From positions 1 to 21,693 of the IMG/VR virus record IMGVR_UViG_3300035458_000013: 21,693 nucleotides of DNA. The stretch is one strand, 5' to 3'. Below the pieces are notes generated by a model. The model was not told where the DNA came from. It was given only the letters and a program-made list of their open reading frames with translations, and did no database searches. The DNA comes from a virus. Position numbers and translations under genes: made by a program. Below, one piece after another: positions 1-6,828 of the stretch. The stretch's first letter is position 1; each line of letters starts with the position of its first letter.

Positions 1-1016
1 CCGAGACCGAGGAGCCGGTCGAGACCCAGGCCGCTCCCTCGCCGGCCGCGACGGACGAGCCGAAGCAGATCCCGCTCTTCGCGCCGCCGCCGTTCGACGC
101 CGACTCGGCGCTCCACGAGATCGCGCTCAAGAACCGCGACATGGCGACCGCCCGGGCGGCCTACGAAGAGTCGAAGGGCGAGACGGCGCGCCTGAAGAAG
201 GAATGGGAGCTCGAGGCGAAGTCGCTCGAGGACCTGATCATGACGTTCGAAGACCGGCGGCGTGACGCTGACCGCCGCGGTGCCCCGCGCCTGGTCGCCA
301 CTCTCGTCAAGGGCGCGGCGACCGCGGCGCCGGAGGATGCCGCGCCGCAGGTCAACCCCGAGGCGGTGAAGCCCGGGTGCCTCTTCGAGCGCGAGACCGG
401 GAAGCCGTGCCCCATCTGCCGCGACAGAAAGCCCGGCCTCGTGGCGACCGACGTCCGCAATCCGATGCATCCCGATCACGGCTACATCGCCGGCGAGCTC
501 GCGAAGGACGAGGCCGTGCAGCGGCAGCTCCTCGAGGCCGGCGTGCACCTGGACCTCCAGGATGTTGAGGACCTGTCGCTGGGTGACCAGGAGCGCGACG
601 AGATCCTCGCCTGGGCGTCGGCCGTCGTGCTCGCGCGGACGGCGGACTCCAGCGTGACCGTGCCCGTTCGGCCGGCGGCGCTGGGCACGCCACACGAGGC
701 CGCCGCGGCCGAGGGCAGCAGCCAGGCCTGCCGGGTGTGCGGCATCGCCCTGTGGAACACCACCGATCGCGACGAGGCCGGGCAGGACTTCTACCCGGCC
801 GGCGCCCTGGTGGGCACCGACTGTGAGGGCGAGCCGCCGCAGGAGGAGGCCCGACCAGTCGCCAAGCGCGGCTCGAAGAAGGGCCGCAAGAAGCACGAGC
901 CCGAGAAGATCGCCGCCGAGCAGCGGAGGGTCGCGCCGATCGACGTCCCGGACGTCGTCGACGTGCCGCCGGCGGCGCCGGAGGCTCAGACATCAGAGCT
1001 GCCGCCCGCGGCGTAG
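1..1016 (+). CDS. Phage protein with two cysteine clusters, 5'-truncated
   Basis: The reading frame is open from base 3 to the TAG stop, so the true start lies upstream of the window. ATG at 141 is the first in-frame start visible, but the codons before it read like coding sequence (a Pro/Ala/Glu-rich stretch, then an amphipathic DADSALHEIALKNRD segment). Counting from that ATG, residues 5-45 are charged and probably helical or coiled coil. A first cysteine cluster has C80, C90 and C93, and a second has C197, C200 and C228. Both look like possible metal-binding knuckles. The C-terminus (about residues 231-291) is a Lys/Pro/Ala-rich, probably disordered tail. I do not recognise the family. Its place just before a ParB-like gene suggests the DNA-metabolism or accessory module, but no function can be assigned. 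Confidence 0.75.
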   Translation, partial: ETEEPVETQAAPSPAATDEPKQIPLFAPPPFDADSALHEIALKNRDMATARAAYEESKGETARLKKEWELEAKSLEDLIMTFEDRRRDADRRGAPRLVATLVKGAATAAPEDAAPQVNPEAVKPGCLFERETGKPCPICRDRKPGLVATDVRNPMHPDHGYIAGELAKDEAVQRQLLEAGVHLDLQDVEDLSLGDQERDEILAWASAVVLARTADSSVTVPVRPAALGTPHEAAAAEGSSQACRVCGIALWNTTDRDEAGQDFYPAGALVGTDCEGEPPQEEARPVAKRGSKKGRKKHEPEKIAAEQRRVAPIDVPDVVDVPPAAPEAQTSELPPAA

Positions 1017-1040
1017 CGAGCGGACCCTCGACACAACAGG

Positions 1041-1064
1041 CCCGGACGATCCCAGCCGTCCGGG
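1041..1064 (+). terminator. Hairpin between the first gene and parB
   Basis: A perfect 8-bp inverted repeat, CCCGGACG (1041-1048) and CGTCCGGG (1057-1064), encloses an 8-nt loop in the 72-bp gap before the ParB gene. No T tract follows, so it is not a textbook intrinsic terminator. It may be an attenuating terminator, an RNA-processing or stability element, or an operator. The parB ribosome-binding site (AAAGGA, about 1072-1077) lies just beyond the stem. Confidence 0.4.
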
Positions 1065-1088
1065 ACCGACGAAAGGAACGGACACGAG

Positions 1089-2912
1089 ATGGCCACCAAC
1101 GAATTTCGGATGCTGCCACTCAGCGCGCTCCAGGAGAGCCCGCTCAACCCGAGGCAGCACTTCGACGCGACCGCGCTGCACGAGCTCACCGAGAGCATCA
1201 AGACCAAGGGCGTCCTGGTGCCGCTCCTCGTGCGCCCCGTCAACGGGCACTTCGAGATCGTCGCCGGCGCCCGCCGGTACCGCGCGGCGCAGGCCGCGGC
1301 GCTGACCGACGTGCCGACCCTCGTCCGGGAGCTCGACGACCTGCAGGCGCTCGAGGCCGCGACGATTGAGAACCTGCAGCGCGCCGACGTCCACCCACTC
1401 GACGAGGCGCTCGGCTACCAGGCCCTGATGACCCGCGCGCACTACGAGCCGGAGACCATCGCCGCGAAGGTGGGCAAGTCGATCAGCTACGTGTACCAGC
1501 GCCTGCAGCTGCTGAAGCTGATCGAGCCGCTCCGCACGCTGTTCCTCGAGGACGAGATGACCGCCGGCCACGCGGTGGAACTCGCGCGCCTCACCGCGAC
1601 TGACCAAGAGCAACTCCTGAACGAAGGCCACAGCGAGAGCCTCTTCGAGTACTCGTGGGACGGCAAGCGCAACCAGCGAGTGGGCGTCATCAACGTCCGC
1701 GCGCTGCGCCACCTGATTCAGCGGACCTTCCATCTCGACCTCGCCCGGGCCCCGTGGCGCCTCGAGGACGCGGACCTGGTGGACAGCGCCGGGTCGTGCG
1801 TGGCCTGCCCCAAGCGCGCCGGCGCCAATCCGGCGCTCTTCCCGGACATCGAGAAGGCGAACACCTGCACCGACCCGACCTGCTACGCGCTGAAGCAGCA
1901 CCGCACGGCTGAGCAGAAGCAGGCGCAGCTCGCCGCGAAGGGCGAGAAGACCGTGTTGATCTCGGAGGCCGACGCGTACAGCGGCAACGACGCCAAGCGG
2001 CTCGCCGCCGCGGGCATCCTGCCCCACAACGAATACAGCACCAGTCGAGCCGACACGGGGTGGCGCGACGCCGGAAAGCAGAAGTGCCCGCATCTGGCCA
2101 AGGGCATCGTCGCCGACGGCCGCGAGATCGGCACCGTGAAGGTCGTCTGCACGGCGCCAGGCTCGTGTCCCGTGCACGCCAAACGACTGAACGAGCACAC
2201 GGGCTCAGCCCAGAGCAGCGCCGCCTACAAGAAGCAGCAGCGCGAGCAGAAGATCCGGGCGGCCACCCGGCGACAGACGCTCGAGGCCATCGTGTCGAAG
2301 GTTTCGGTCCCGATGGCGGTCGACGATCTTCGCGCGGTCATCCTCCAGATCTTCACTCGACTGTACAACCCTCAGGACCGCGACCTGGTCAAGGCGCTCG
2401 GCTGGCTCCCCGAGGCGAAGAAGGGCAAGCGCCCCGACCACGACAAGGCGTTTCGGGCGAATGTGGCGGGCCTCGCCGATGGCGCCGCCCTGTGGCGGCT
2501 GGCGATCCGCACGATGCTCTGGCCCGATGCCCAGGTCGGGCCCGACTACGGCGCTCAGGGTGGCGGCCGCCTCGAGGAATTCGCCAAGCGCTACAAGGTC
2601 GACGCCGCGGCCATCGAGCGCGGGGTGCGCGCCGAGGAGAAGGCCAAAGCCGCCGAAAAGGGCAAGAAGGCGAAGAGCCGGGCAGCGAAGCCAACGCCGC
2701 TCGCGAAGGCCGCCGCGCGGACGAAGCGCGGCACGTGCCGGGTCTGCGGATGCACGGACGATCACGCCTGTCCGAACGGGTGTTTCTGGCTGGACCAGAG
2801 CGAGACGCTGTGCAGCACCTGCGGCACCGTCGATGCGGACGGACGGGCGGTCGAAAAATCGTCCACCCCGGCGAAGAAGCCGGCGACGAAGAAGGCCGGC
2901 AAGAAGCGGTAG
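1089..2912 (+). CDS. parB: ParB/Spo0J-family DNA-binding protein with zinc-finger-like C-terminus
   Basis: This 607-residue protein starts with a ParB N-terminal domain. It has a box-I-like segment LxxLQESPLNPRQHF (11-25), the nucleotide-binding GARRYRAAQ motif (60-68) and the ENLQRADVHPLDEALGY motif (94-110). A ParB helix-turn-helix follows (about 119-165). ParB family members are CTP-dependent DNA clamps that load at centromere-like sites. The GARR version of the usual GERR motif is also seen in KorB-like members. Unusually, three cysteine clusters follow: C237/C240/C260/C265; C333/H335/C354/C360; and a C-terminal set at C550, C553, C555, C561, C565, C575 and C578. The last has the CxxCGC...C...C...CSxC pattern I associate with phage-encoded ParB proteins. 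The tail is Lys-rich. No parA is adjacent, so a role in regulation, replication or packaging-site marking is as likely as partition. The start is ATG with an AAAGGA site upstream. Confidence 0.88.
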   Translation: MATNEFRMLPLSALQESPLNPRQHFDATALHELTESIKTKGVLVPLLVRPVNGHFEIVAGARRYRAAQAAALTDVPTLVRELDDLQALEAATIENLQRADVHPLDEALGYQALMTRAHYEPETIAAKVGKSISYVYQRLQLLKLIEPLRTLFLEDEMTAGHAVELARLTATDQEQLLNEGHSESLFEYSWDGKRNQRVGVINVRALRHLIQRTFHLDLARAPWRLEDADLVDSAGSCVACPKRAGANPALFPDIEKANTCTDPTCYALKQHRTAEQKQAQLAAKGEKTVLISEADAYSGNDAKRLAAAGILPHNEYSTSRADTGWRDAGKQKCPHLAKGIVADGREIGTVKVVCTAPGSCPVHAKRLNEHTGSAQSSAAYKKQQREQKIRAATRRQTLEAIVSKVSVPMAVDDLRAVILQIFTRLYNPQDRDLVKALGWLPEAKKGKRPDHDKAFRANVAGLADGAALWRLAIRTMLWPDAQVGPDYGAQGGGRLEEFAKRYKVDAAAIERGVRAEEKAKAAEKGKKAKSRAAKPTPLAKAAARTKRGTCRVCGCTDDHACPNGCFWLDQSETLCSTCGTVDADGRAVEKSSTPAKKPATKKAGKKR

Positions 2913-2956
2913 GCCAGAGTCCAGGAACCAGAACTGCCCCCACGAGAGGACCGACG

Positions 2957-3190
2957 ATGCACCTGAACACCTACATCATCCGCCTGGCGGTCGACGAGCT
3001 CGAGCGGCACGCCGGCGAGACGACCGCGCTGGCTGCGCAGTTGAAGACCCTGCTGCCGTCGACGGTTGCGCCACCGAAGGTGCAGCCGACGGCTGCAGCG
3101 CCTGCAGCGAAGCCGCGCAAGACGGCCGAAAAGTCTGCCCCCCCCCGGAACTTCCGTGGAGCCGCGCGTGAGGACGGCCCGCGTGACTGA
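2957..3190 (+). CDS. Small protein; probable N-terminal part of a frameshifted gene
   Basis: The ORF encodes 77 residues, starting at ATG after a GAGAGGA-like ribosome-binding site. Residues 1-35 form a plausible helix (MHLNTYIIRLAVDELERHAG onwards). Residues 36-62 are an Ala/Pro/Lys-rich linker. After the nine-C run at 3138-3146 the reading becomes arbitrary (NFRGAAREDGPRD) and stops. Removing one C from the run would join this ORF to the winged-helix-like ORF downstream and give one 136-residue protein with a helix, a linker and a winged helix. I therefore think this is one gene broken by a sequencing error, a real mutation or a slippage site. Nothing in the N-terminal part identifies a function. 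Confidence 0.6.
   Translation: MHLNTYIIRLAVDELERHAGETTALAAQLKTLLPSTVAPPKVQPTAAAPAAKPRKTAEKSAPPRNFRGAAREDGPRD
3138..3146 (+). other. Nine-C homopolymer, candidate frameshift site
   Basis: Nine consecutive C residues sit inside the coding sequence at the point where the 2957 ORF loses its sensible reading and the 3183 ORF frame takes over. The two frames differ by +1, so a run of eight C would make one continuous ORF from 2957 to 3368. No stop separates the upstream part of the second frame from the run: it is open back to about 3066. The run could be a homopolymer length error, a phase-variation or slippage site, or a true inactivating indel. Confidence 0.6.
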
Positions 3191-3368
3191 CGACGCCATC
3201 GTCGCGGCCGCAGCCGGCCTGACGGCCAGCGAGATCGGCGCCAAGGTGGGCCAGCCGACGGAGAACGTCTGGTACCGGCTCCAGCGCCTCGTCAAGGAGA
3301 ACCGCCTGACGGTGGGCGGCGACAAGAAATACCGACGCGTGGTTGCAGCCGCGGCGCCGGTGAACTGA
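3183..3368 (+). CDS. Winged-helix-like small protein (or C-terminal half of the 2957 gene)
   Basis: The frame is open from about 3066 to the TGA at 3368. A GTG at 3183, preceded by AGGA with 8-nt spacing, would start a 61-residue protein that overlaps the upstream stop. A GTG at 3168 is an alternative. The sequence TDDAIVAAAAGLTASEIGAK, then VGQPTENVWYRLQRLVKENRLTVGG, looks like a compact helix-turn-helix or winged helix: helix, recognition helix around WYRLQRLVKE, then a KLTV wing and KKYRRV. This kind of C-terminal domain fits a small DNA-binding phage protein. As noted for the 2957 ORF, one base less in the nine-C run would fuse it to the upstream helix and linker, which I consider the more natural gene. 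Confidence 0.6.
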   Translation: MTDDAIVAAAAGLTASEIGAKVGQPTENVWYRLQRLVKENRLTVGGDKKYRRVVAAAAPVN

Positions 3369-3376
3369 GCGCTGAC

Positions 3377-3784
3377 ATGGTCCAAGGCCTCCTGCCGCTC
3401 GAGCCGCCGACCGATCCCCTCCCGCCCTACAGCGGGAAGACGGCGGTGGCGCGCGCGTGCTCGCGGGAGGCCTCGGTCAAGGCGGTCCAGTTCAAGGAGA
3501 CCCAGGAGGCGCGCGTTTTGTGGTGGTGGGTCAGCCGCGGGCTCTACGGCGGGACGGACCCGGAGTGCGAGGCCAGCACGGGCGTCTGTCGCGCCAGCCT
3601 CTGCCAGCGGCGCGCCGCGCTCATCAGCAAGGGCTCGCTCGTCGCGAAGGGCGAGCTGGTGCGGCAGGGCCGACTGCCGGCCAACACGGTGACGACGCGG
3701 ATCCACGGCTCGGGCACCAGTGCGCGGCGGTGCGCGGTGTTCGTGGCCACCGAGGTGCTCCAGGCACAGGAGGGCGGGCTGTGA
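3377..3784 (+). CDS. Putative winged-helix phage protein
   Basis: The product has 135 residues. The N-terminal 38 residues are variable and proline-rich. Residues about 40-128 look like a winged-helix domain: QFKETQEARVLWWWVSRG is a first helix, GTDPECEASTGVCRASLCQRR resembles the turn and recognition helix, ALISKGSLVAKGE is a third helix, and ARRCAVFVATE resembles the paired wing strands. Similar small domains occur in phage early modules, often annotated as hypothetical or helix-turn-helix proteins, and they are thought to bind DNA. The tandem ELI..G.L...G pattern is typical of wHTH proteins. The stop overlaps the next gene start by one base (TGATG), so translation is probably coupled. No strong ribosome-binding site is seen. 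Confidence 0.65.
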   Translation: MVQGLLPLEPPTDPLPPYSGKTAVARACSREASVKAVQFKETQEARVLWWWVSRGLYGGTDPECEASTGVCRASLCQRRAALISKGSLVAKGELVRQGRLPANTVTTRIHGSGTSARRCAVFVATEVLQAQEGGL

Positions 3785-4620
3785 TGACACACGACGGAAC
3801 GCGGCCGGACGCATGGCGGGAAGGCGGATCGACGAGTGATACGACCCCGGCGGAGGTGCCCCAGTGGGCGCAGGCGCAGTCGGACAGGCTGTTGATGGAG
3901 TTGGCGCAGCAGTCCACAACCATGCGGGACGCTCTCGCAGCCGCCCTCGTGGCCGCCGCCGAGCGGGGACGACCAGAGACCCGGTGGTTCCCGATTCAGG
4001 CGAACGGACACACGCCCCACCCGATGCGAGTGCCGTGGTCGGTCGCGGAGAGGGCCTATTCGGTCTACGCCGCCCGTTATGGCACCGACCAGACACTCGA
4101 ACGGCTGGCCGAGCGCGGCGGGTTCGGGGCCTACGAGATGGACATATTCCTTCCCTTCTGGCGGAAGGAAGTCGACGCATTGGCACAGGCCGAGGTCCAG
4201 GTCGCGGCGCTCAACACCGAGAACGATCGCCTGCACGCGATGCTGGCCAGGGAGGCGCGCGAACACGATGAGCGGCTCTCGGCGCTCACGGCCGAACTGG
4301 CTGATTGCCGCACGATGCGCCTGGCGATGGACGTGCAGCAGCGCGCGCTTGGCATTGCGACTGACCATGCCGGCCACTTCCGAAACGTGCGAGCCGAGCG
4401 GGCTGAGTACGACCTCGCGGCGATGAGGGACCAGGTGGCCGAGTATCAGCGGCGCGAGGAAGCGACGGGGCTTGGCGTGGACAGGCTGCGGGCGCTGGTC
4501 GAGACGCTCAAGGCTGACCTCACCACGATGGTGGCGCAGCCGCTCGTTCTCGATGCCATGAGCGACGAGGACATCCGGCAGGTCGCGGAGATCAACGCGC
4601 GGGCGAAGGAGACGAAGTAA
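3784..4620 (+). CDS. Coiled-coil phage protein of unknown function
   Basis: The product has 278 residues from ATG at 3784 (a GTG at 3781 is an in-frame alternative). Residues about 60-125 include WFPIQANGHTPHPMRVPWSV, then a helical segment with the pattern ERAYSVYAARYGTDQTLERLAERGGFGAYEMD. This looks like a small conserved domain that I believe recurs in phage and environmental genomes, but I cannot name it. The rest is dominated by long heptad-like helices (about 130-255), such as AEVQVAALNTENDRLHAMLA and LRALVETLKADLTTMVAQ, so the protein is probably an elongated oligomer. The C-terminal AEINARAKETK is charged. It directly abuts the next gene (TAA then ATG). Function unknown. Confidence 0.7.
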   Translation: MTHDGTRPDAWREGGSTSDTTPAEVPQWAQAQSDRLLMELAQQSTTMRDALAAALVAAAERGRPETRWFPIQANGHTPHPMRVPWSVAERAYSVYAARYGTDQTLERLAERGGFGAYEMDIFLPFWRKEVDALAQAEVQVAALNTENDRLHAMLAREAREHDERLSALTAELADCRTMRLAMDVQQRALGIATDHAGHFRNVRAERAEYDLAAMRDQVAEYQRREEATGLGVDRLRALVETLKADLTTMVAQPLVLDAMSDEDIRQVAEINARAKETK

Positions 4621-5133
4621 ATGCCTGGACCAGACTACACGCTGCCGCCAGACCCAGAGCAGACCGAACGCCTCAAGCGGGCATTCGGACCCGCGTCGAA
4701 CTCCGCCGAGTGGGAACGCCTGACGGCCCAGGTCGCGGAGCTCACCGATAAGCGACTCGAATACGCGGAACTTGTCAGGCGGATGGTCACGCTGTGTGAT
4801 GCGCCCGACAACATGCCGGCGATCGACGCTGTAAAGGCACTCAGGAAGGAGCGAGACGAGGCGTTGTCGAAGGTGCCCACGGAAGCCCCTCCCGGAACGT
4901 CAGTCGGTCCTGAACGCTTGTTGCTGAACGCCTACGGACGGCGCTGTTACGACGCGGGACGCGAGGTGTCAGGGGCCGCGCTCGCGGCGGCACGGGCGGC
5001 GCTGGCGGAGGTGCATCGACTGGCGCAGGAGATTCGGGAGAGTCCGGCCAGCATGGACATCGAGGACGTGGACCGGCTGATCGCACTGGACGAAGAGGCG
5101 GCGCGAGCCCTCGCCGCGACGGAGGCGAGATGA
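4621..5133 (+). CDS. Small helical phage protein of unknown function
   Basis: The product has 170 residues, and its ATG directly follows the upstream TAA. The N-terminus is proline-rich (MPGPDYTLPPDPEQTERLKR). Residues about 32-85 form a helical or coiled-coil stretch (LTAQVAELTDKRLEYAELVR; VKALRKERDEALSKV). A second helical block (about 115-170) contains AAARAALAEVHRLAQEIRES and a DVDRLIALDEEAARALAATE end. I see no catalytic or metal-binding pattern. The gene ends in ATGA with the next gene, and GGAGGCGAGATGA supplies the ribosome-binding site, stop and start together. The family is not recognised; it belongs to the same cassette run as its neighbours. Confidence 0.65.
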   Translation: MPGPDYTLPPDPEQTERLKRAFGPASNSAEWERLTAQVAELTDKRLEYAELVRRMVTLCDAPDNMPAIDAVKALRKERDEALSKVPTEAPPGTSVGPERLLLNAYGRRCYDAGREVSGAALAAARAALAEVHRLAQEIRESPASMDIEDVDRLIALDEEAARALAATEAR

Positions 5134-5336
5134 GAAATCGGTGCCTCGGTTCGCTGAGGTTTCCATCGAGCGGAAAGTCACCGGTCATAGCAGGGCCGTG
5201 CACTGTCTGCGGACGCATGTTCCGGCTGCGATGCGCGGGAACGTCGATTGCGCGGTGGCCCGTGCATCAAGATCGTCGCGCTGATAGGACTCCCCGGAAG
5301 AGAGTGGCGGCCCTCGCCGCGAAGGAGGCGCAGTGA
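5130..5336 (+). CDS. Small zinc-ribbon-like protein
   Basis: The product has 68 residues and its ATG overlaps the upstream TGA. The informative part is C24-x2-C27-x7-C35 followed by H46. Short phage proteins often carry a similar pattern (CxxCGR..RL...G....H) and are probably single zinc knuckles. The first 20 residues and the Arg/Ala-rich C-terminus (DRRADRTPRKRVAALAAKEA) are not distinctive. The gene runs into the next by a GTGA overlap inside the sequence GGAGGCGCAGTGA. The biochemical role is unknown; nucleic-acid binding is an inference from the basic tail. Confidence 0.6.
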   Translation: MRNRCLGSLRFPSSGKSPVIAGPCTVCGRMFRLRCAGTSIARWPVHQDRRADRTPRKRVAALAAKEAQ

Positions 5337-5542
5337 CGCGCTGGTGCAACTACTGCGGCAGGCCGTGCGGGGAGTGTTCGTGTTACGAGGACGAGGACCG
5401 CTTCGGTGTCTGCTACGAATGTCGTGACGGCTATCACGAGCGATGCGTCGGCTCTTGCTGCGACTGCTCGTGCGAGCCGCAGACGTATCCGGACCCGGCG
5501 GCGGAACAGGACGCGAGAGAAAACCGGGCGGAGGCGCAGTGA
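5333..5542 (+). CDS. Cysteine-rich PHD/RING-like small protein
   Basis: The product has 69 residues, starts at a GTG overlapping the upstream TGA, and has 13 cysteines. The order is C5-x2-C8, C12, C15, C17, C27-x2-C30, H35, C38, C42, C43, C45 and C47. The subset C5/C8, C27/C30, H35/C38 and C42/C45 follows the C4HC3-like cross-brace spacing of PHD and RING fingers, although the final loop is much shorter than in classical PHD domains. Alternatively the extra cysteines may bind a cluster of metals or form two separate zinc knuckles. The C-terminal 20 residues are acidic and probably disordered. No enzymatic residues are visible. A protein-interaction or nucleic-acid-binding role is inferred, not shown. 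Confidence 0.65.
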   Translation: MTRWCNYCGRPCGECSCYEDEDRFGVCYECRDGYHERCVGSCCDCSCEPQTYPDPAAEQDARENRAEAQ

Positions 5543-6342
5543 GCACCATCCACGTCCCAGACGTGCCTGGTCCGAGGAAGGCGCTGTGCTGGGCGCAGTC
5601 CGCGAACATGACGCGGTGCGACCGCGTGGAAGGCCACTCGGGCATGCACTCGTGGGAGGCCGAGGCCGCGCTCGACCAGATCCGCACCATTCGGATCGAA
5701 GTACAGGCCGACATGGAGACGTTGATCAAGCAGCGGGATGCGGCGCGGGCCAACGCCGACTTTCTGCGCGAGTCCGTCGGCGAATGCCACCTGATGATCT
5801 CGCGCAATACACCGGCGTTCCAGACTCGGCACGACTGGGACGCGACCACGCTGCCGTTCAGGGTTCGTACGCTCATCGCCGCACTGCAGGTCGCCGAGGC
5901 CCGGGCCGCTGCGCTCACGGCTGAACGGGACACGGCTGTCGTCAGCGAGTTGCAGTCCGTTGCCGCCGCGAAGTCAGAGGCCGAACAGGCCAGGGACGCG
6001 ACCAGGTCCGTCGAGGTCTACGCCCACGAACTGAAGGCGGTGTGCGAGCGGCAGGCTGAGCAGATCACGGCTCTCCAGGCCGAGCGGGACGAGGCGCAGC
6101 GCATCGCGGGCCAGTGTGCGCTCATGGGTAAGCAGGCCGAGTCTGCTCTCGTGGCAGCACGGGAGGCACTGGCTCGGGAAACCGAGGCGTGCGCCCGTGT
6201 GGTGGAGACGCAGTATCGGCGCGACGGCAACCACATAGACAACGGGTTCAACCCGTCAGGCGCCAAGCGTCGGCTGACGGAGCGCATCGCGGCGGCTATC
6301 AGAGAGCGGGCGGCCCTCGCCACGAAGGAGCCGCTCCGGTGA
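5539..6342 (+). CDS. Coiled-coil protein with N-terminal C2H2-like zinc motif
   Basis: The product has 267 residues from GTG at 5539, which overlaps the upstream stop and follows GGAGG. The N-terminal motif C17-x9-C27-x5-H33-x3-H37, in the context CxRVEGHSGMHSW, matches a short metal-binding motif common in small phage and actinobacterial proteins. A long series of helices follows (about 42-75 and 110-215), rich in AExxALxAERD heptads. The C-terminal block (about 220-265) reads CARVVETQYRR, then a polar loop, then RLTERIAAAIRERA. That resembles the end domain of other phage coiled-coil proteins. It is probably a homo-oligomeric rod with a metal knuckle at one end. Function unknown. Confidence 0.65.
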   Translation: MSTIHVPDVPGPRKALCWAQSANMTRCDRVEGHSGMHSWEAEAALDQIRTIRIEVQADMETLIKQRDAARANADFLRESVGECHLMISRNTPAFQTRHDWDATTLPFRVRTLIAALQVAEARAAALTAERDTAVVSELQSVAAAKSEAEQARDATRSVEVYAHELKAVCERQAEQITALQAERDEAQRIAGQCALMGKQAESALVAAREALARETEACARVVETQYRRDGNHIDNGFNPSGAKRRLTERIAAAIRERAALATKEPLR

Positions 6343-6635
6343 CGCTGGCCGCCGCCCTCACATCCTGGGCCCTCTGGGCGATCGCCACCTGGTGGACATT
6401 CCGCGTCTGGTGCCAACGCGCCGACGCGAGGGAGGAAACGATGGAATGCCAACGGTCGAAGCAGCTGCGCGAGTCCGGACGCGTCAAGACGACGGAGCAG
6501 TGGCTGCACGAGCACCGGGACCACGGCGACATCGAGGAGCAGCCGTACACCGCCAATCCGGGCGGGCAGGTGCGGGTGCTCGTCTGCGAGTGCGGCGCCG
6601 AGCTGCTGACGATGGCGAAGGGAGTGGCGGCGTGA
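6339..6635 (+). CDS. Small protein with N-terminal membrane segment; possible second start inside
   Basis: From GTG at 6339 (a GTGA overlap with the upstream stop) the product has 98 residues. Residues 3-24 (LAAALTSWALWAIATWWTFR) would form one transmembrane helix. An in-frame ATG at 6441 (residue 35) is preceded by AGGGAGGA with good spacing, a much better ribosome-binding site, and would give a soluble 64-residue product. That short form begins MECQRSKQLRESGRVKTTEQ and ends in a CxC motif (C83, C85). Either both forms are made, or only one start is used. The gene ends with KGVAA and a junction nearly identical to that of the next gene. Not recognised. Confidence 0.55.
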   Translation: MTLAAALTSWALWAIATWWTFRVWCQRADAREETMECQRSKQLRESGRVKTTEQWLHEHRDHGDIEEQPYTANPGGQVRVLVCECGAELLTMAKGVAA

Positions 6636-6828
6636 AGACGTTCAAGGTCGGCGTCTTCGAGTTCCAACGCAAGCGACGCGTCGGCCTCACGGCGTACACC
6701 ACCTGGTTCAGCACGGCGTGGAATGGCTGCTGCCTCCACCAGGTGGACGCGATAAACGGGACCGAAGCGAAGCGGCTGGCGATGACGCAGCATCGCGCGA
6801 AATGCATGAAGGGAGTCGCGGCGTGAAG
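6617..6828 (+). repeat. Pair of near-identical gene-junction sequences
   Basis: Bases 6617-6637 and 6808-6828 are the same 21-nt sequence apart from one G/C difference. Each holds a GGGAG ribosome-binding site, codons for KGVAA, and a GTGA stop/start overlap with GTGAAG beginning the next gene. A second shared junction, GGAGGCGCAGTGA, occurs at 5324-5336 and 5530-5542, and a close relative at 5121-5133. The small genes in between are unrelated, so the borders are more conserved than the genes they delimit. Confidence 0.75.
6632..6826 (+). CDS. Small Cys/His phage protein
   Basis: The product has 64 residues, starting at GTG within the upstream stop overlap. The N-terminus is basic (MKTFKVGVFEFQRKRR). 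Residues 33-36 (CCLH) and H54-x3-C58 flank a helix of the form NGTEAKRLAMTQHRAKC, which suggests one zinc site made from C33 or C34, H36, H54 and C58. Comparable short phage proteins share the G-x2-AK-x2-A-x3-HR-x2-C pattern, in my recollection. The stop overlaps the GTG of the ATPase gene, so the two are probably translationally coupled. Function unknown. Confidence 0.6.
   Translation: MKTFKVGVFEFQRKRRVGLTAYTTWFSTAWNGCCLHQVDAINGTEAKRLAMTQHRAKCMKGVAA

Noticed and set aside
993-2198. Long minus-strand ORF opposite parB
   Set aside because: It is antisense to a clear ParB gene with intact motifs. High G+C makes long open antisense frames common, and it has no recognisable motif or start context.
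2060-2956. Extended + strand ORF running from inside parB into the 2957 gene
   Set aside because: The part within parB is an out-of-frame shadow with Arg/Pro-rich composition; ATG 2957 with its own ribosome-binding site is the realistic start.
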